A DNA stretch of 64,000 bases from Thermoplasmata archaeon (GCA_035532555.1 DATKQS010000020.1:121607-185606); one strand, 5' to 3'; positions 7,973 through 16,153 are shown, counted from the first letter of the stretch. Numbers and translations are program-made. The notes: generated by a model not told the origin, from the sequence alone.

Positions 7973-9535
7973 GTGGGCCGAACCCCGAGCGCCACGCTCC
8001 ACCGCAGCGAAATCGGGCCGGGGGAGCGCTTCTCCCAATCGATCGGAGTGATCGACATCGGGTCGAACACCGGGCGGCTCGTCGTCTTCGATGCCGCCCC
8101 CGCCGGGACGGTCCGTCCGGTCTACGAGGCGAAGGAGGTGCCTCGCCTCGGCGCCGGTCTCGCGGCTGACGGCCGGCTCGCGTCCGAGGCGATCGAGCGT
8201 GGGGTCGCCGCGATGGAGCGGTTCGCGGGCACGCTCGAGTACCTTGGCGTGTCGAAGACCCTCGCCGTCACCACGAGCGCGGTGCGCGACGCGCCGAACG
8301 CGGGCGAGTTCATCTCCGCGGTCCAGCGGGCGACCGGGATCCTACTGCGCATCCTCAGCGGCAGCGAGGAGGCGCACTACGACTACCTCGGCGTGGCGAG
8401 CGCATGGGGGCTCTCGGACGATCTCATCTGCGACCTCGGAGGCGGCTCGCTGCAGCTGGTCCAGACGCGTGCGGCCCAGATCGCGAACTCGGTCAGCCTA
8501 CCGCTCGGAGTCCTCCGGGTGACGCAGCGGCATATCGATCACGATCCCCCCAAGGACCGCGAGCTCGAGGAGCTGCGCGCCTACGTCCGGGACACCCTTC
8601 GGACCACGGTCGACGCGTTCGGCGGGACAGGCCGTCGCCTGTTCGCCATCGGAGGCACCATCCGCTCGGCCGCGCGGGCCGCGATCGCGCTCCGGGACTA
8701 TCCCGTGCGCCGTGTCCACGGCTTCGCGATCCGAGCGCACGACCTGGACGCGCTCCTCGAACTGATGGTGGAGATGCCGAGCACGAAGCGCCGCGCGATC
8801 CCCGGGATCGGCAGCGATCGCTCGGACGTGATCGTCGCCGGCCTGATCATTATGGAGGAGGTCCTGCGTGCTTCCGGGGCTCCGGAGATCGTGGTCACGG
8901 GCACCGGGATCCGGGACGGCCTCGCTCTCGAGATGATCGGGGCCCCGCTCCCCGCCGACGCGACCGAGCTCGCATCCCGCTCGGTGACCGCCGCCTCTGA
9001 GCGGTTCTCCTTCGCGCTCGACCGGGGGCGGGCCGTGGCGAACTTCGCCGGCCAACTGTTCGATCTCTTCGCCGAGGAGCAGCACTGGGGAGCCAGCGAG
9101 CGGCTCGCGCTGACCGTGGCCGCGTGGATGCATGACTCGGGAACCTCGATCGATCTCTGGCGGCACGCCTACCACTCCGCGTATCTCATCCAGAACTACC
9201 CCATCTACGGCCTCGATCAGCACGAAACGCTGCTCGCGGCGAGCATCGTCGCGCAGCACGCCGGGGACGACCTCCCCTCGGGCTGGCGCAAGGGGCTCGC
9301 TCCGGTGCTCCGCCCGAGCGACGCGTCGACCGCGCGGCGCCTCGGCGCGATCCTTCAGGTCTGCGGGCTCCTCGTGGTCGCGGGACCGAGGTTCACGAGG
9401 GCCCCCGGGGGTCGCACGCTCGGAGTCACCTTTTCTACTCCCACGGGTAGCTCCCTTCCACCTCGGGCGGTCGAGAAGGCTCGCAAGCCCATCGAGCGCG
9501 AGTTCGACGTCGAGGTCCGGATCAAGGATGGCTGA
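7973..9535 (+). CDS. ppx: Ppx/GppA-type exopolyphosphatase with C-terminal HD-like domain
   Basis: A 520-residue member of the ASKHA-fold Ppx/GppA family, which removes terminal phosphate from polyphosphate (or hydrolyses pppGpp in bacteria). The N-terminal D28-I-G-S-N-T phosphate-binding motif, SGSEEAHYDYLGV (catalytic Glu region) and the DLGGGSLQL loop are intact. Residues ~345-450 form an HD-type helical domain (VAAWMHDSGT, then HAYHSAYLI and IVAQHAG) as in long bacterial Ppx. The GTG start is supported by an A/T box 24-31 nt upstream. It overlaps the next gene by 8 nt. Association with CHAD and SixA genes favours a polyphosphate role over ppGpp. Confidence 0.85.
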   Translation: MGRTPSATLHRSEIGPGERFSQSIGVIDIGSNTGRLVVFDAAPAGTVRPVYEAKEVPRLGAGLAADGRLASEAIERGVAAMERFAGTLEYLGVSKTLAVTTSAVRDAPNAGEFISAVQRATGILLRILSGSEEAHYDYLGVASAWGLSDDLICDLGGGSLQLVQTRAAQIANSVSLPLGVLRVTQRHIDHDPPKDRELEELRAYVRDTLRTTVDAFGGTGRRLFAIGGTIRSAARAAIALRDYPVRRVHGFAIRAHDLDALLELMVEMPSTKRRAIPGIGSDRSDVIVAGLIIMEEVLRASGAPEIVVTGTGIRDGLALEMIGAPLPADATELASRSVTAASERFSFALDRGRAVANFAGQLFDLFAEEQHWGASERLALTVAAWMHDSGTSIDLWRHAYHSAYLIQNYPIYGLDQHETLLAASIVAQHAGDDLPSGWRKGLAPVLRPSDASTARRLGAILQVCGLLVVAGPRFTRAPGGRTLGVTFSTPTGSSLPPRAVEKARKPIEREFDVEVRIKDG

Positions 9536-10226
9536 CCCCTCGAGCCACGTGCACGGCTACCCGGGGCGGTTGCTCGTCTTCGAAGGGCTCGACGGCAGCG
9601 GCAAATCGACCCAGGCCCGCCTCCTTGGAAAGTGGCTCTCCTCCCAAGGGTACCGGGTGTTCCACACGGAATGGAATTCCTCCGAACTCGTCTCCAACAT
9701 CATCCGGCGGGGCAAGAAGAAGGGTCTCCTCACCCCGACCACCTTCTCGCTGCTCCACGCGACCGACTTCGCCGACCGGTTCGAGCGCCAGATCCTGCCT
9801 CCCTTGCGCGCGGGGTACCTTGTCGTCTGCGACCGGTACTCCTACACGGCGTTCGTTCGGGATTCGGCGCGGGGGTGCGACTCGGCGTGGGTCCGGAACA
9901 TCTACGACTTCGCCCCGAGTCCCGACCGTACGTACTACTTCCGGGTGCCCGTCGCGGTCACGCTACGACGCAAGCTCGCATCCCGGCTGAAGATCTCCTA
10001 TTACGAGGCCGGGATGGATCTCGGGCTCTCCGACGACATCACCGAGAGCTACCTGAAGTTCCAAGGGCGGCTCAAGCGCGAGTACGACCGCATGGTCACC
10101 CCGGATGCGTTCACGGTGATCGACGCGGAGCGACCCGTGGAACGGATCCAGATGGACCTGCGCCTCGACCTCCGCCCACTGCTCGAGGATTTTCCGACGG
10201 GGGAGACGTTGCAGCATGAAGGATAG
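9528..10226 (+). CDS. Thymidylate-kinase-like P-loop kinase, first copy
   Basis: A 232-residue NMP-kinase-fold protein resembling dTMP kinase. The Walker A motif EGLDGSGKST is intact (K26), and DRYSYTAFVRD matches the DR(Y/H) substrate motif. The segment YYEAGMDLGLSDD...FQ differs from ordinary Tmk lid regions and recurs in the next gene. The ATG lies inside the end of ppx (8-nt overlap) and its own stop overlaps the next gene by 11 nt, so all three form one operon. It could be the cell's Tmk. Operon context raises the possibility of a kinase acting on polyphosphate or using it as donor; that is inference. Confidence 0.7.
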   Translation: MADPSSHVHGYPGRLLVFEGLDGSGKSTQARLLGKWLSSQGYRVFHTEWNSSELVSNIIRRGKKKGLLTPTTFSLLHATDFADRFERQILPPLRAGYLVVCDRYSYTAFVRDSARGCDSAWVRNIYDFAPSPDRTYYFRVPVAVTLRRKLASRLKISYYEAGMDLGLSDDITESYLKFQGRLKREYDRMVTPDAFTVIDAERPVERIQMDLRLDLRPLLEDFPTGETLQHEG

Positions 10227-10968
10227 GACCTACGGCACCCCGCTGCCCGGCGTATCGGAGGAGCCGCTCACCGGCCGCCTCATCGTCGTCGAGGGAGCGG
10301 ACGCCTCCGGCCGCTCGACCGAGGTCGAGATCCTCCGCGAGTGGCTGGAGATCGAGGGTCACCCCGTGGTCGACACCGGTCTGCGCCGATCGACGCTGGT
10401 GAGCGAGCAGATCGATCGCGCGAAGGAGGGCCACACGCTCGGCGGGGCGACCCTCGCGCTCCTCTACGCCACGGACTTTGCCGACCAGCTCGAGAACAAG
10501 ATCCTCCCGTCCCTCGCCGCCGGCAGCACCGTCCTCGCCGACCGATACATCTACACGCTCATGGCCCGGGCCGTGGTCCGCGGCGCGTCGCGCGAGTGGG
10601 CCCAGCGTCTCTACGGGTTCGCCCTGCGCCCCGATCTCACGGTCTTCCTGGACGCCCGTCCCGAGATCCTCATGCATCGGGCGATCTCCAAGTACGGCAG
10701 CCTCGACTACTGGGAGTCGGGGATGGATCTGTCGATCTCCTCCGACCGGTTCGAGAGCTTCCTCGAGTACCAGACGCGCCTGAGGCACGAGTTCGGGTGG
10801 ATGGAGGAGCCGTACGGGTTCCGACTCATCGATGCGAACCGTCGCCCGGATCAGGTGCACCGGGACGTCGCCGAGATCGTGCGCCCACTCTTCGAGACGC
10901 CGCCGGAGAAGAAGCGGCGAACGCCCGTCCCGCCTACTTCCCGATTGCGGAGAGCTGGCTCCGAGTGA
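10216..10968 (+). CDS. Thymidylate-kinase-like P-loop protein, second copy with altered Walker A
   Basis: A 250-residue paralogue of the preceding gene, sharing the ATDFADQ/ATDFADR helix, a DRYIYT motif and a YWESGMDLSISSD...YQ segment. Its P-loop reads EGADASGRST: the invariant lysine that holds the ATP phosphates is R33. Unless arginine substitutes functionally, activity may be weakened or lost, so a regulatory or heterodimer role with copy one is possible. A ~25-residue basic tail rich in Arg and Pro follows the fold. The last 35 nt overlap the convergent SixA-like gene. Confidence 0.65.
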   Translation: MKDRTYGTPLPGVSEEPLTGRLIVVEGADASGRSTEVEILREWLEIEGHPVVDTGLRRSTLVSEQIDRAKEGHTLGGATLALLYATDFADQLENKILPSLAAGSTVLADRYIYTLMARAVVRGASREWAQRLYGFALRPDLTVFLDARPEILMHRAISKYGSLDYWESGMDLSISSDRFESFLEYQTRLRHEFGWMEEPYGFRLIDANRRPDQVHRDVAEIVRPLFETPPEKKRRTPVPPTSRLRRAGSE

Positions 10969-11443
10969 CCAGCCACTCCAATCGAGCGGCTCCGGGCCGG
11001 ATCGCGCGCGAGAACTCGAGAGCCGCGGCGCCGGCCTTGGAGAACCGGCTGAGGGGCACGCTGTCGCCGGTAAGCGCGAGCCCGATCAGCTGCTCGAGCC
11101 CCGGCTGGTGGCCGACCAGCAGGACCTCTGCATGGGGGGCCCGGACGGTGCGTCGAAGGTGCTCGAGGATCGGTCCGGGCGGTGCGCCCGGGCCGAGATC
11201 CGACCAGAGCTCGATCCGTGGGGGAGCGTCGAACGCCGCGGCGAACAGCTTCGCGGTCTGATGCGTGCGGCGGGCGGGGCTCGAGACGATCCGATCGAGA
11301 TGGGGGACCTCGCGGGCGAACCCGACCCCGGCCCGTCGTGTCTTTCGCACCCCCGGCGGCGTCAGCGGGCGCGCCGCATCGTCCGGCCACCGGCGCGGGT
11401 CCTTCGGGGCCGCAGGTCCGTGGCGAACGAGATAGAGATGCAC
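10934..11443 (-). CDS. SixA-like histidine phosphatase
   Basis: A 169-residue minimal histidine-phosphatase-superfamily protein. The nucleophile is H8 in LVRHG, an SPARRTHQTA segment carries the second catalytic Arg, and VGHQPG supplies the second catalytic His. Size and motifs match SixA (phosphohistidine phosphatase) rather than phosphoglycerate mutase. SixA-like genes are commonly neighbours of CHAD and polyphosphate genes, as here. A GATGAAATC box about 27 nt upstream supports the ATG at 11443. The 3' end overlaps the convergent kinase-like gene by 35 nt. Confidence 0.8.
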   Translation of the reverse strand: MHLYLVRHGPAAPKDPRRWPDDAARPLTPPGVRKTRRAGVGFAREVPHLDRIVSSPARRTHQTAKLFAAAFDAPPRIELWSDLGPGAPPGPILEHLRRTVRAPHAEVLLVGHQPGLEQLIGLALTGDSVPLSRFSKAGAAALEFSRAIRPGAARLEWLVTRSQLSAIGK

Positions 11444-11494
11444 CGGGGAGAGCTACCCCTCCCAACCGATTTCATCCTTTGCCCGAGCTCACGC

Positions 11495-12220
11495 TCAGGC
11501 CGTGGCGGTCCCGCGCGCTCGAGCGCCATCCGAGCGCAGGAAGACCTCGAGGGTCGCCCGTACGAGCACGAGCGCGGCCAGGAACAGCGGGATCAGCATG
11601 GCGTCGCCCCACGGCCACGGGACCTTCGCCGCTTCTCCCAGCCAGAACGTGGCGAACGCAAAGAGGAGCGAAGTCGCCCCCAGCTTGAGCCAGGGAACCT
11701 TGATCCGGCGGATCCGTTCGTGGAGCACGACGGCGAGGCCGATCAAGAGGATGCCGGCCAGCGCCGCGCCGAGGACCGCGGACCACCCCTGACCGGTGGC
11801 GGCGATCGGGAGCAGCACGATCGCGGCCTCGGTGGTCTCCACGGCGCCGACCGTGAACCCGCCGCTGAACTGCACGGTGCGGGCGTTGCGCTGCGAGATC
11901 GCGGCCGTACCAACCGGGGCCGGTGCGCGCGCCCTCCGGTACGAGCGTAGCGTGCTCCGGAACAGGAAGATCCCGAAGGCGACGAGCACGATCCCCGACC
12001 CGACCAGGAGGTACTGGGAGGGCACCGCGAGAATGAACGCACCCGCCACCACCGTGATCGCCCCGATCACCGCCACGCCAGCGACCGCCCCGGCGGCGCC
12101 GTGGCGCAGGGTTCCCGTTTCGCCTTGGAGGGCAAAGATCAGCGCGACCACCTCCGTCATCTCAACGATGACGATCAGGAAGGCAAGGACGACCGTCGCT
12201 AGGTTCAGGGTAAGGTACAC
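11495..12220 (-). CDS. Polytopic membrane protein with duplicated E-x-T-E motif
   Basis: A 241-residue protein with about six or seven hydrophobic segments. Two halves begin with similar acidic motifs inside membrane helices: EMTEVVAL near residue 20 and ETTEAAIVLL near residue 129. Duplicated acidic helices of this kind occur in GDT1/TMEM165-like and LysE-superfamily cation transporters, but the E-x-G-D motif of GDT1 is absent, so the family is not certain. The start at 12220 has a CTATGC box about 26 nt upstream on the minus strand. A short Arg/Ala-rich tail ends the protein. Function unknown; a metal or cation exporter is the best guess. Confidence 0.6.
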   Translation of the reverse strand: MYLTLNLATVVLAFLIVIVEMTEVVALIFALQGETGTLRHGAAGAVAGVAVIGAITVVAGAFILAVPSQYLLVGSGIVLVAFGIFLFRSTLRSYRRARAPAPVGTAAISQRNARTVQFSGGFTVGAVETTEAAIVLLPIAATGQGWSAVLGAALAGILLIGLAVVLHERIRRIKVPWLKLGATSLLFAFATFWLGEAAKVPWPWGDAMLIPLFLAALVLVRATLEVFLRSDGARARGTATA

Positions 12221-12277
12221 CTCGCGCTGAAAGAGTACGACCGCATAGCGTTCGCGCAGGTACCGGACGGTCCGGCG

Positions 12278-12284
12278 TTATATC
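12278..12284 (+). promoter_or_regulatory. TATA box of the small wHTH gene
   Basis: TTATATC is centred 28 nt before the ATG at 12309. It is one of the clearest leaderless promoters in the window. Confidence 0.65.
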
Positions 12285-12308
12285 CCGAAGCTCGCCTCGT
12301 GCGGAGCC

Positions 12309-12548
12309 ATGACCGAACCGGCCGGCCGTGGCGTCGCGGGCATCCCGCCTGGAATGGTGGACCCCGTGATCGAGATCCTAGGCGCTTCCCCCTCCCCGGT
12401 CCGACGGCGAAAGCTCCTGGAAGAACTGGAGCGTCGCGGGCATCGGATCTCGCTCGCAGGGCTCAATCGTATCCTCCAGCGCCTCGCCGAATCCGGACGG
12501 ACCGTCGAGACCCCGGACGGCGTCCGACTGAAACCGCGGGGCGGGTGA
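12309..12548 (+). CDS. Small winged-helix-like protein
   Basis: A 79-residue protein that appears to be one winged-helix domain: helix (VRRRKLLEELERRG), recognition helix (SLAGLNRILQRLAESG), then a short wing (RTVETPDGVRLKP). It could be a transcription regulator or a subunit that binds nucleic acid. The start is fixed by the strong TATA box at 12278. Convergent with the zinc-ribbon gene downstream. No close family is recognised. Confidence 0.6.
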   Translation: MTEPAGRGVAGIPPGMVDPVIEILGASPSPVRRRKLLEELERRGHRISLAGLNRILQRLAESGRTVETPDGVRLKPRGG

Positions 12549-12567
12549 CCGCCCCGCGACGTGCCGT

Positions 12568-12801
12568 CTAGTGGTCCTTCTTCTCGTCGTCGGAGCCCTT
12601 GAATCCCTTCTTGGCTCCGGTGCCGACGGCCTTGGCCCCGCTCCAGATTCCCTTGCCGACCTTACCGGCAACCTCTCCGGTCTTCTCGGCCACGTGCAGG
12701 GAACCCTCGGCCGCCCGCTGACCCATGCCTACTTCGTGGCCGCAGGCCGTGCAGTTCTTCGCGCCCTCGGTAAGCTCGGCTCCGCATGCTGAACACTTCA
12801 T
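12568..12801 (-). CDS. Zinc-ribbon protein with basic/amphipathic tail
   Basis: A 77-residue protein with an N-terminal CxxC...CxxC zinc ribbon (CSACGAEL, CTACGHEVG) of the small archaeal zinc_ribbon type. A Gly/Lys/Ala-rich stretch follows (VAEKTGEVAGKVGKGIWSG) and may associate with membranes. An alternative ATG at 12837 is less likely: the GTTTAAAC box (12846-12853) and the GCATTTTACC box (12827-12836) place transcription start near or below it. Role unknown. Confidence 0.6.
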   Translation of the reverse strand: MKCSACGAELTEGAKNCTACGHEVGMGQRAAEGSLHVAEKTGEVAGKVGKGIWSGAKAVGTGAKKGFKGSDDEKKDH

Positions 12802-12826
12802 GATCGTTGGTCCCCCCGATGCCACG

Positions 12827-12853
12827 GTAAAATGCACTTCCTCCCGTTTAAAC
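12827..12853 (-). promoter_or_regulatory. A/T boxes upstream of the zinc-ribbon gene
   Basis: Read on the minus strand, GTTTAAAC (12846-12853) and GCATTTTACC (12827-12836) precede the ATG at 12801 by about 49 and 30 nt. Either could be the TATA box. GTTTAAAC is a perfect palindrome. Confidence 0.45.
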
Positions 12854-12885
12854 CTGCCGGATTTCCGAAGGAGAGCGGGCGGGGA

Positions 12886-12958
12886 TGGGCCGGGACGGAT
12901 TTGAACCGTCGATCTCCGCGTTGTAAGCGCGACGTCCTAACCGCTAGACCACCGGCCC
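12886..12958 (-). tRNA. tRNA-Val (anticodon UAC)
   Basis: A 73-nt cloverleaf: acceptor GGGCCGG/CCGGCCC, anticodon loop CTTACAA (UAC), T-arm GACGG-TTCAAAT-CCGTC, discriminator A. CCA is not encoded. Its first 15 nt are also the end of the archaeosine synthase gene on the same strand. No clear separate promoter is visible, so it is probably cut from the arcS transcript. Confidence 0.92.
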
Positions 12959-14773
12959 GTGGTGGGGGGATGACCGCTCTCCCATCATGGGAGTATCGGT
13001 GCTGGAGTGCTCGCGATGACGCACCCGCACGGCGCTCCCCTTCGTCAGTCCCGTCATCAGCCGCCCCGGTAGGAGGGCTTCGCCGACCCCGAGCAGCCTC
13101 CCATCGCGCATCAGCACCACCGCATCTCCTACGCGGATGGCCGGATCCGCACGTCGAACGCCCGGGACGAACAGATCTCCGGCGAGGGTGAGCCCCTCCG
13201 AGACCTCGACCGCGAGCGGGGGATCGGGAAGGAGTCGCTGGCCGCCGGCGACCGTGAGGTGGAACAATCCCCGCTCCTCCCTCCACGTCGCGAGGTCGAC
13301 GTGGGCCGGATCAACGAGGCGCTGGAACCACGGTCGTCCGGCGAGGCGGATCTTCCCCGCGAAGAGCCGGTCCGCGGCGGTCCGGCCGAACTGGAACGCG
13401 GCAATCTCCGCGAGTTCCTCCCGGACCACGGAGAGGGGTCCCCCGGAGGTGGGCCGGGACTCGACGAGCGCGCCGGCGACCGCGTCCCGCAGCGATGCGA
13501 GGGCCTCGGTCGTCGTGGTCCGATCGTCGCCGATCGTCCACGCGGTGGGAAGGCGCTCTCCGATCGCTTCGCGCACGAAGCCATACTCGGCCGGATCGAG
13601 GTGGGCCACGATCGCGCGGTATCGTCCCTGCCCGAGGATATGATGGAGGCCTTCCCGGATGGGCTGCCGCTCCGCCTCGGACCATTCGCCGGTCACCGGG
13701 ATGTCGTACTGCCGAGCCGGGTACACATCCTCGAGCTCGCGCGGGACGAGTCCGACCGGAGAGCTAAGCGAGACGACGTGGACGCGCTCGATGGAACGGA
13801 GGCCCTCGAGAGCGCCCCAGAACCGTCGGTGCGAGCGGGAATTGCGGTACGGTTTGGTCCGGCTGCACGGAACGAGCAGCAGTACCTCTTTCGAGGCCGG
13901 TGGGCGGTACCGTTCGAGGAGGCGGGCGCGGAACCTCCGCATCTGTGGGCGACGCAAGGATTCGGCCAGGACGTACCGGCCCGTCCCATGACCGACGACG
14001 GGAGTGTATTCCTCCAGGAGATCCGCGAGGTCCCGGTCGGCGTACCGCAGCATCTCCGCCAAGGTGGGCTCGGCGGCGAGCCTCGCCTCCACCAGTTCCC
14101 TCAGCCGACCGACGCGCGAAGCGTGGTTGGCCCGGGCGAAGGCATCCCGATAGATCGCTCCGAGATCGCTCGCCACTGAGGTCGTCAACGATGTTTCGGG
14201 GGCCGACGTTCCCAGCGACTCGTCCAACTCCGTCCCCGCCGACGAAAGGATCTCGCCTTCGGTCGTATCCATGAGATCGATGCCGAGGTACTGCAGCATG
14301 GGGATCCGGTGGGGCAGTGCCACGCGGGGCGCCCACAGTAGGGGCGCCGGTCCGAGCTCCTTGCGGATCGCGCCGATCGCTTGGATGAACGACTCTCCGT
14401 CCGACCACAGCGCCCGCGCGTTCCCGAGGACCAACAGCTCCGGACGGGCCGCGCGCAGGCGCTGAAGCGCATCGGCGGGCGGCGGCCAGTGGACCACCCA
14501 ACTCCCGAACCCGGCTTCGGAAGCGCTTCCGCCCGCTCCGGTGATCTCGGGGGCGGGGACCGGGAAGGTGAGGTCCACGGAGCGAGTGCCATCGCCGATC
14601 GCCAGATGGCGATGCCCGGGGAGAGTTCCCGCGACGGTGGAGACGCACAGCCGGCCCGGTGGGGCACGGTCGCTGGGCCGTTCGAGCAGCGCCGGTACGG
14701 GGAACGATAGGTTCCCGACCGTCCCCCGACCGATCAGCCCGAGCCCTTCGATCCGATCCACCGTGCGGGTCAT
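12944..14773 (-). CDS. arcS: Archaeosine synthase (ArcS)
   Basis: A 609-residue protein of the TGT family that converts preQ0 at tRNA position 15 into archaeosine. The ArcS signature PC-x3-KPY-x2-S-x2-H is complete: P302-C303-S-R-T-K307-P-Y-R-N-S312-R-S-H315. The N-terminal half resembles a TGT barrel, and a PUA domain lies at the C-terminus (IRVGDAVVLMRDGRLLGVGEALL). An AGGAGGA site precedes the ATG. The 117-aa gene lies 48 nt upstream on the same strand and probably shares its operon. The stop codon is inside tRNA-Val, so the last six codons are also tRNA acceptor and D-arm sequence. Confidence 0.92.
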   Translation of the reverse strand: MTRTVDRIEGLGLIGRGTVGNLSFPVPALLERPSDRAPPGRLCVSTVAGTLPGHRHLAIGDGTRSVDLTFPVPAPEITGAGGSASEAGFGSWVVHWPPPADALQRLRAARPELLVLGNARALWSDGESFIQAIGAIRKELGPAPLLWAPRVALPHRIPMLQYLGIDLMDTTEGEILSSAGTELDESLGTSAPETSLTTSVASDLGAIYRDAFARANHASRVGRLRELVEARLAAEPTLAEMLRYADRDLADLLEEYTPVVGHGTGRYVLAESLRRPQMRRFRARLLERYRPPASKEVLLLVPCSRTKPYRNSRSHRRFWGALEGLRSIERVHVVSLSSPVGLVPRELEDVYPARQYDIPVTGEWSEAERQPIREGLHHILGQGRYRAIVAHLDPAEYGFVREAIGERLPTAWTIGDDRTTTTEALASLRDAVAGALVESRPTSGGPLSVVREELAEIAAFQFGRTAADRLFAGKIRLAGRPWFQRLVDPAHVDLATWREERGLFHLTVAGGQRLLPDPPLAVEVSEGLTLAGDLFVPGVRRADPAIRVGDAVVLMRDGRLLGVGEALLPGRLMTGLTKGSAVRVRHREHSSTDTPMMGERSSPHHGPVV

Positions 14774-14821
14774 GGGACTCCTCCTGGGCTGGAGGTCACG
14801 GAGGGGAAACGGGTTTCGGCG

Positions 14822-15175
14822 CTACGGGGAGCCGCCCGTCTTCGCGGGGTCGCGCCGGCGGCGCCCTCCCGCGGGCTTGGGGAAGTACGCTTCCCACTGC
14901 GCGATGAGGGCCTCTCGGCGGTCGGCGCCCGCCTCGCTTCGTCCGCGCTTTCCGAACATGGGATCGTGCGTGTCGCGGACCGCCCGCAGGAACGCCTCCG
15001 GGTTCGCGCTGGCCTGCTCGAAGCCGTACAGGATCAACTGTCGTAGGAAGCTCGACCGACCCCGCCAGCCGATCCGGCGGCGTACCGCGGGATTGAGGTG
15101 GCGTTTCGCCATTCGCCAGACGTCGTTCGTTGTCTTGTAATCGCGCACGGACAGGCTGATCATCACCTGCGGCAT
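14822..15175 (-). CDS. Hypothetical protein, basic, 117 aa
   Basis: No family recognised. The protein is hydrophilic and basic, with a helical core around residues 12-65 (DVWRMAKRHLNPAVRRRIGWRG, then FLRQLILYGFEQ) and an Arg/Lys/Gly-rich C-terminus. It starts with MPQVMISLSV, which could be a beta strand. A very clear TATATA box 27-33 nt before the ATG at 15175 indicates a leaderless, well-expressed gene. It is first in a probable operon with arcS, so a nucleic-acid or tRNA-related role is possible but unproven. Confidence 0.55.
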   Translation of the reverse strand: MPQVMISLSVRDYKTTNDVWRMAKRHLNPAVRRRIGWRGRSSFLRQLILYGFEQASANPEAFLRAVRDTHDPMFGKRGRSEAGADRREALIAQWEAYFPKPAGGRRRRDPAKTGGSP

Positions 15176-15201
15176 ACTTCGGGCCTCCTCTCTCCTTCCC
15201 G

Positions 15202-15208
15202 TATATAA
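15202..15208 (-). promoter_or_regulatory. TATA box of the 117-aa gene / arcS operon
   Basis: TATATAA (minus strand TTATATA) ends 27 nt upstream of the ATG at 15175. It is the most A/T-rich spot in this region. Confidence 0.65.
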
Positions 15209-15283
15209 CAGGATTCGTCGCGCGCTTCCTCCGTCTCAGAAACATCGCCCCCGCGGGCGCAATCCGCGAGGGATCCGCGCGCC

Positions 15284-16153
15284 TTACGCGATGAATATGG
15301 CCACGGCGGCCCCGACGAGGTAGATCGCGCTCATCAGGAAGTGGCGCCGGAACGCGACCCGCGTAGCTGCGGTGTGCCGCAGGAGCTGGTAGTCGGTGAT
15401 GACGGCCACCATCGCGATCGCAGCGAGTCCGATGGGGTAGGCGATCCCGAGACCGAGCACGAAGCCGAACGCGGCGAGCAGGATCAGCGCTCCGGCGTGC
15501 AGCACGGGTACGAGGTAGGTCGACCGACGCACGCCGACGAGAAGGGGGAGCGAGTGCAACTCGAGCGCACGGTCGCTCGCGAGGTCGCCGAGGCTGTGGA
15601 TTGTCTCGAACGCGGTCCCCCACAACAGGAGGCCTCCGACGGCGAGGAGGGCGACGGGTGGGAGCGTGCCCTGGACCGCAATGAAGACCGCGGCGGGCAC
15701 GATCGCCTCGACCAGTCCGAGGAACGGGGTGGTCCAGGCGGTGATGCGCTTCGTGTACGTGTACCCGTACACCATCGCGAGCGCCACCGGGGACAGATAG
15801 AACGCGAGCGGGTTCAGGAAGTAGGAGACCACGATCAGCAGGGCCGCGCTCGCGAGCGAGAAGGCGAGCGCGAACTCCGGGCGCGCGCGGCCGGTGACGA
15901 GCACCCGGTTCTGCGTTCGGGGGTTGACCGCGTCCTGCGCGCGATCGGCCCAGCGGTTGAAGCTGTGGCCCGCGTTGCGAGCCGCCAGGAACGCGATGAC
16001 GATCAGAAGGAACGTCGCCAGCGAGGGAAGGCCCTTCGAAGCGATGAAGATGAAGGCGAGGGCGAACGGAAGGTTCAGTCCGAGGGTCTGGATCTCGAGC
16101 AGCCTGCCGAAGTCCCACCACCGCCCGGAGGCGTCTGTCGGTGGATCGGTCAC
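15284..16153 (-). CDS. ubiA: UbiA-family prenyltransferase
   Basis: A 289-residue integral membrane enzyme with 8-9 hydrophobic helices that attaches a prenyl chain to an aromatic acceptor. The first Asp-rich motif is N66-R-W-A-D70-R-A-Q-D74 and the second is the DLASDRALE region. Start is a GTG overlapping the TGA of ubiD (GTGA), so the two are translationally coupled. Together with UbiD and the UbiE-like enzyme at 35.6 kb this points to menaquinone-type quinone synthesis, possibly the MqnP step of the futalosine route. The N-terminal open frame seen further upstream is only a shadow of ubiD. Confidence 0.88.
   Translation of the reverse strand: MTDPPTDASGRWWDFGRLLEIQTLGLNLPFALAFIFIASKGLPSLATFLLIVIAFLAARNAGHSFNRWADRAQDAVNPRTQNRVLVTGRARPEFALAFSLASAALLIVVSYFLNPLAFYLSPVALAMVYGYTYTKRITAWTTPFLGLVEAIVPAAVFIAVQGTLPPVALLAVGGLLLWGTAFETIHSLGDLASDRALELHSLPLLVGVRRSTYLVPVLHAGALILLAAFGFVLGLGIAYPIGLAAIAMVAVITDYQLLRHTAATRVAFRRHFLMSAIYLVGAAVAIFIA

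Noticed and set aside
9528..10968. The two kinases as PPK2 polyphosphate kinases
   Set aside because: Walker A and DRY motifs are of the thymidylate kinase type; PPK2 signature motifs are not seen. Only the context hints at polyphosphate.
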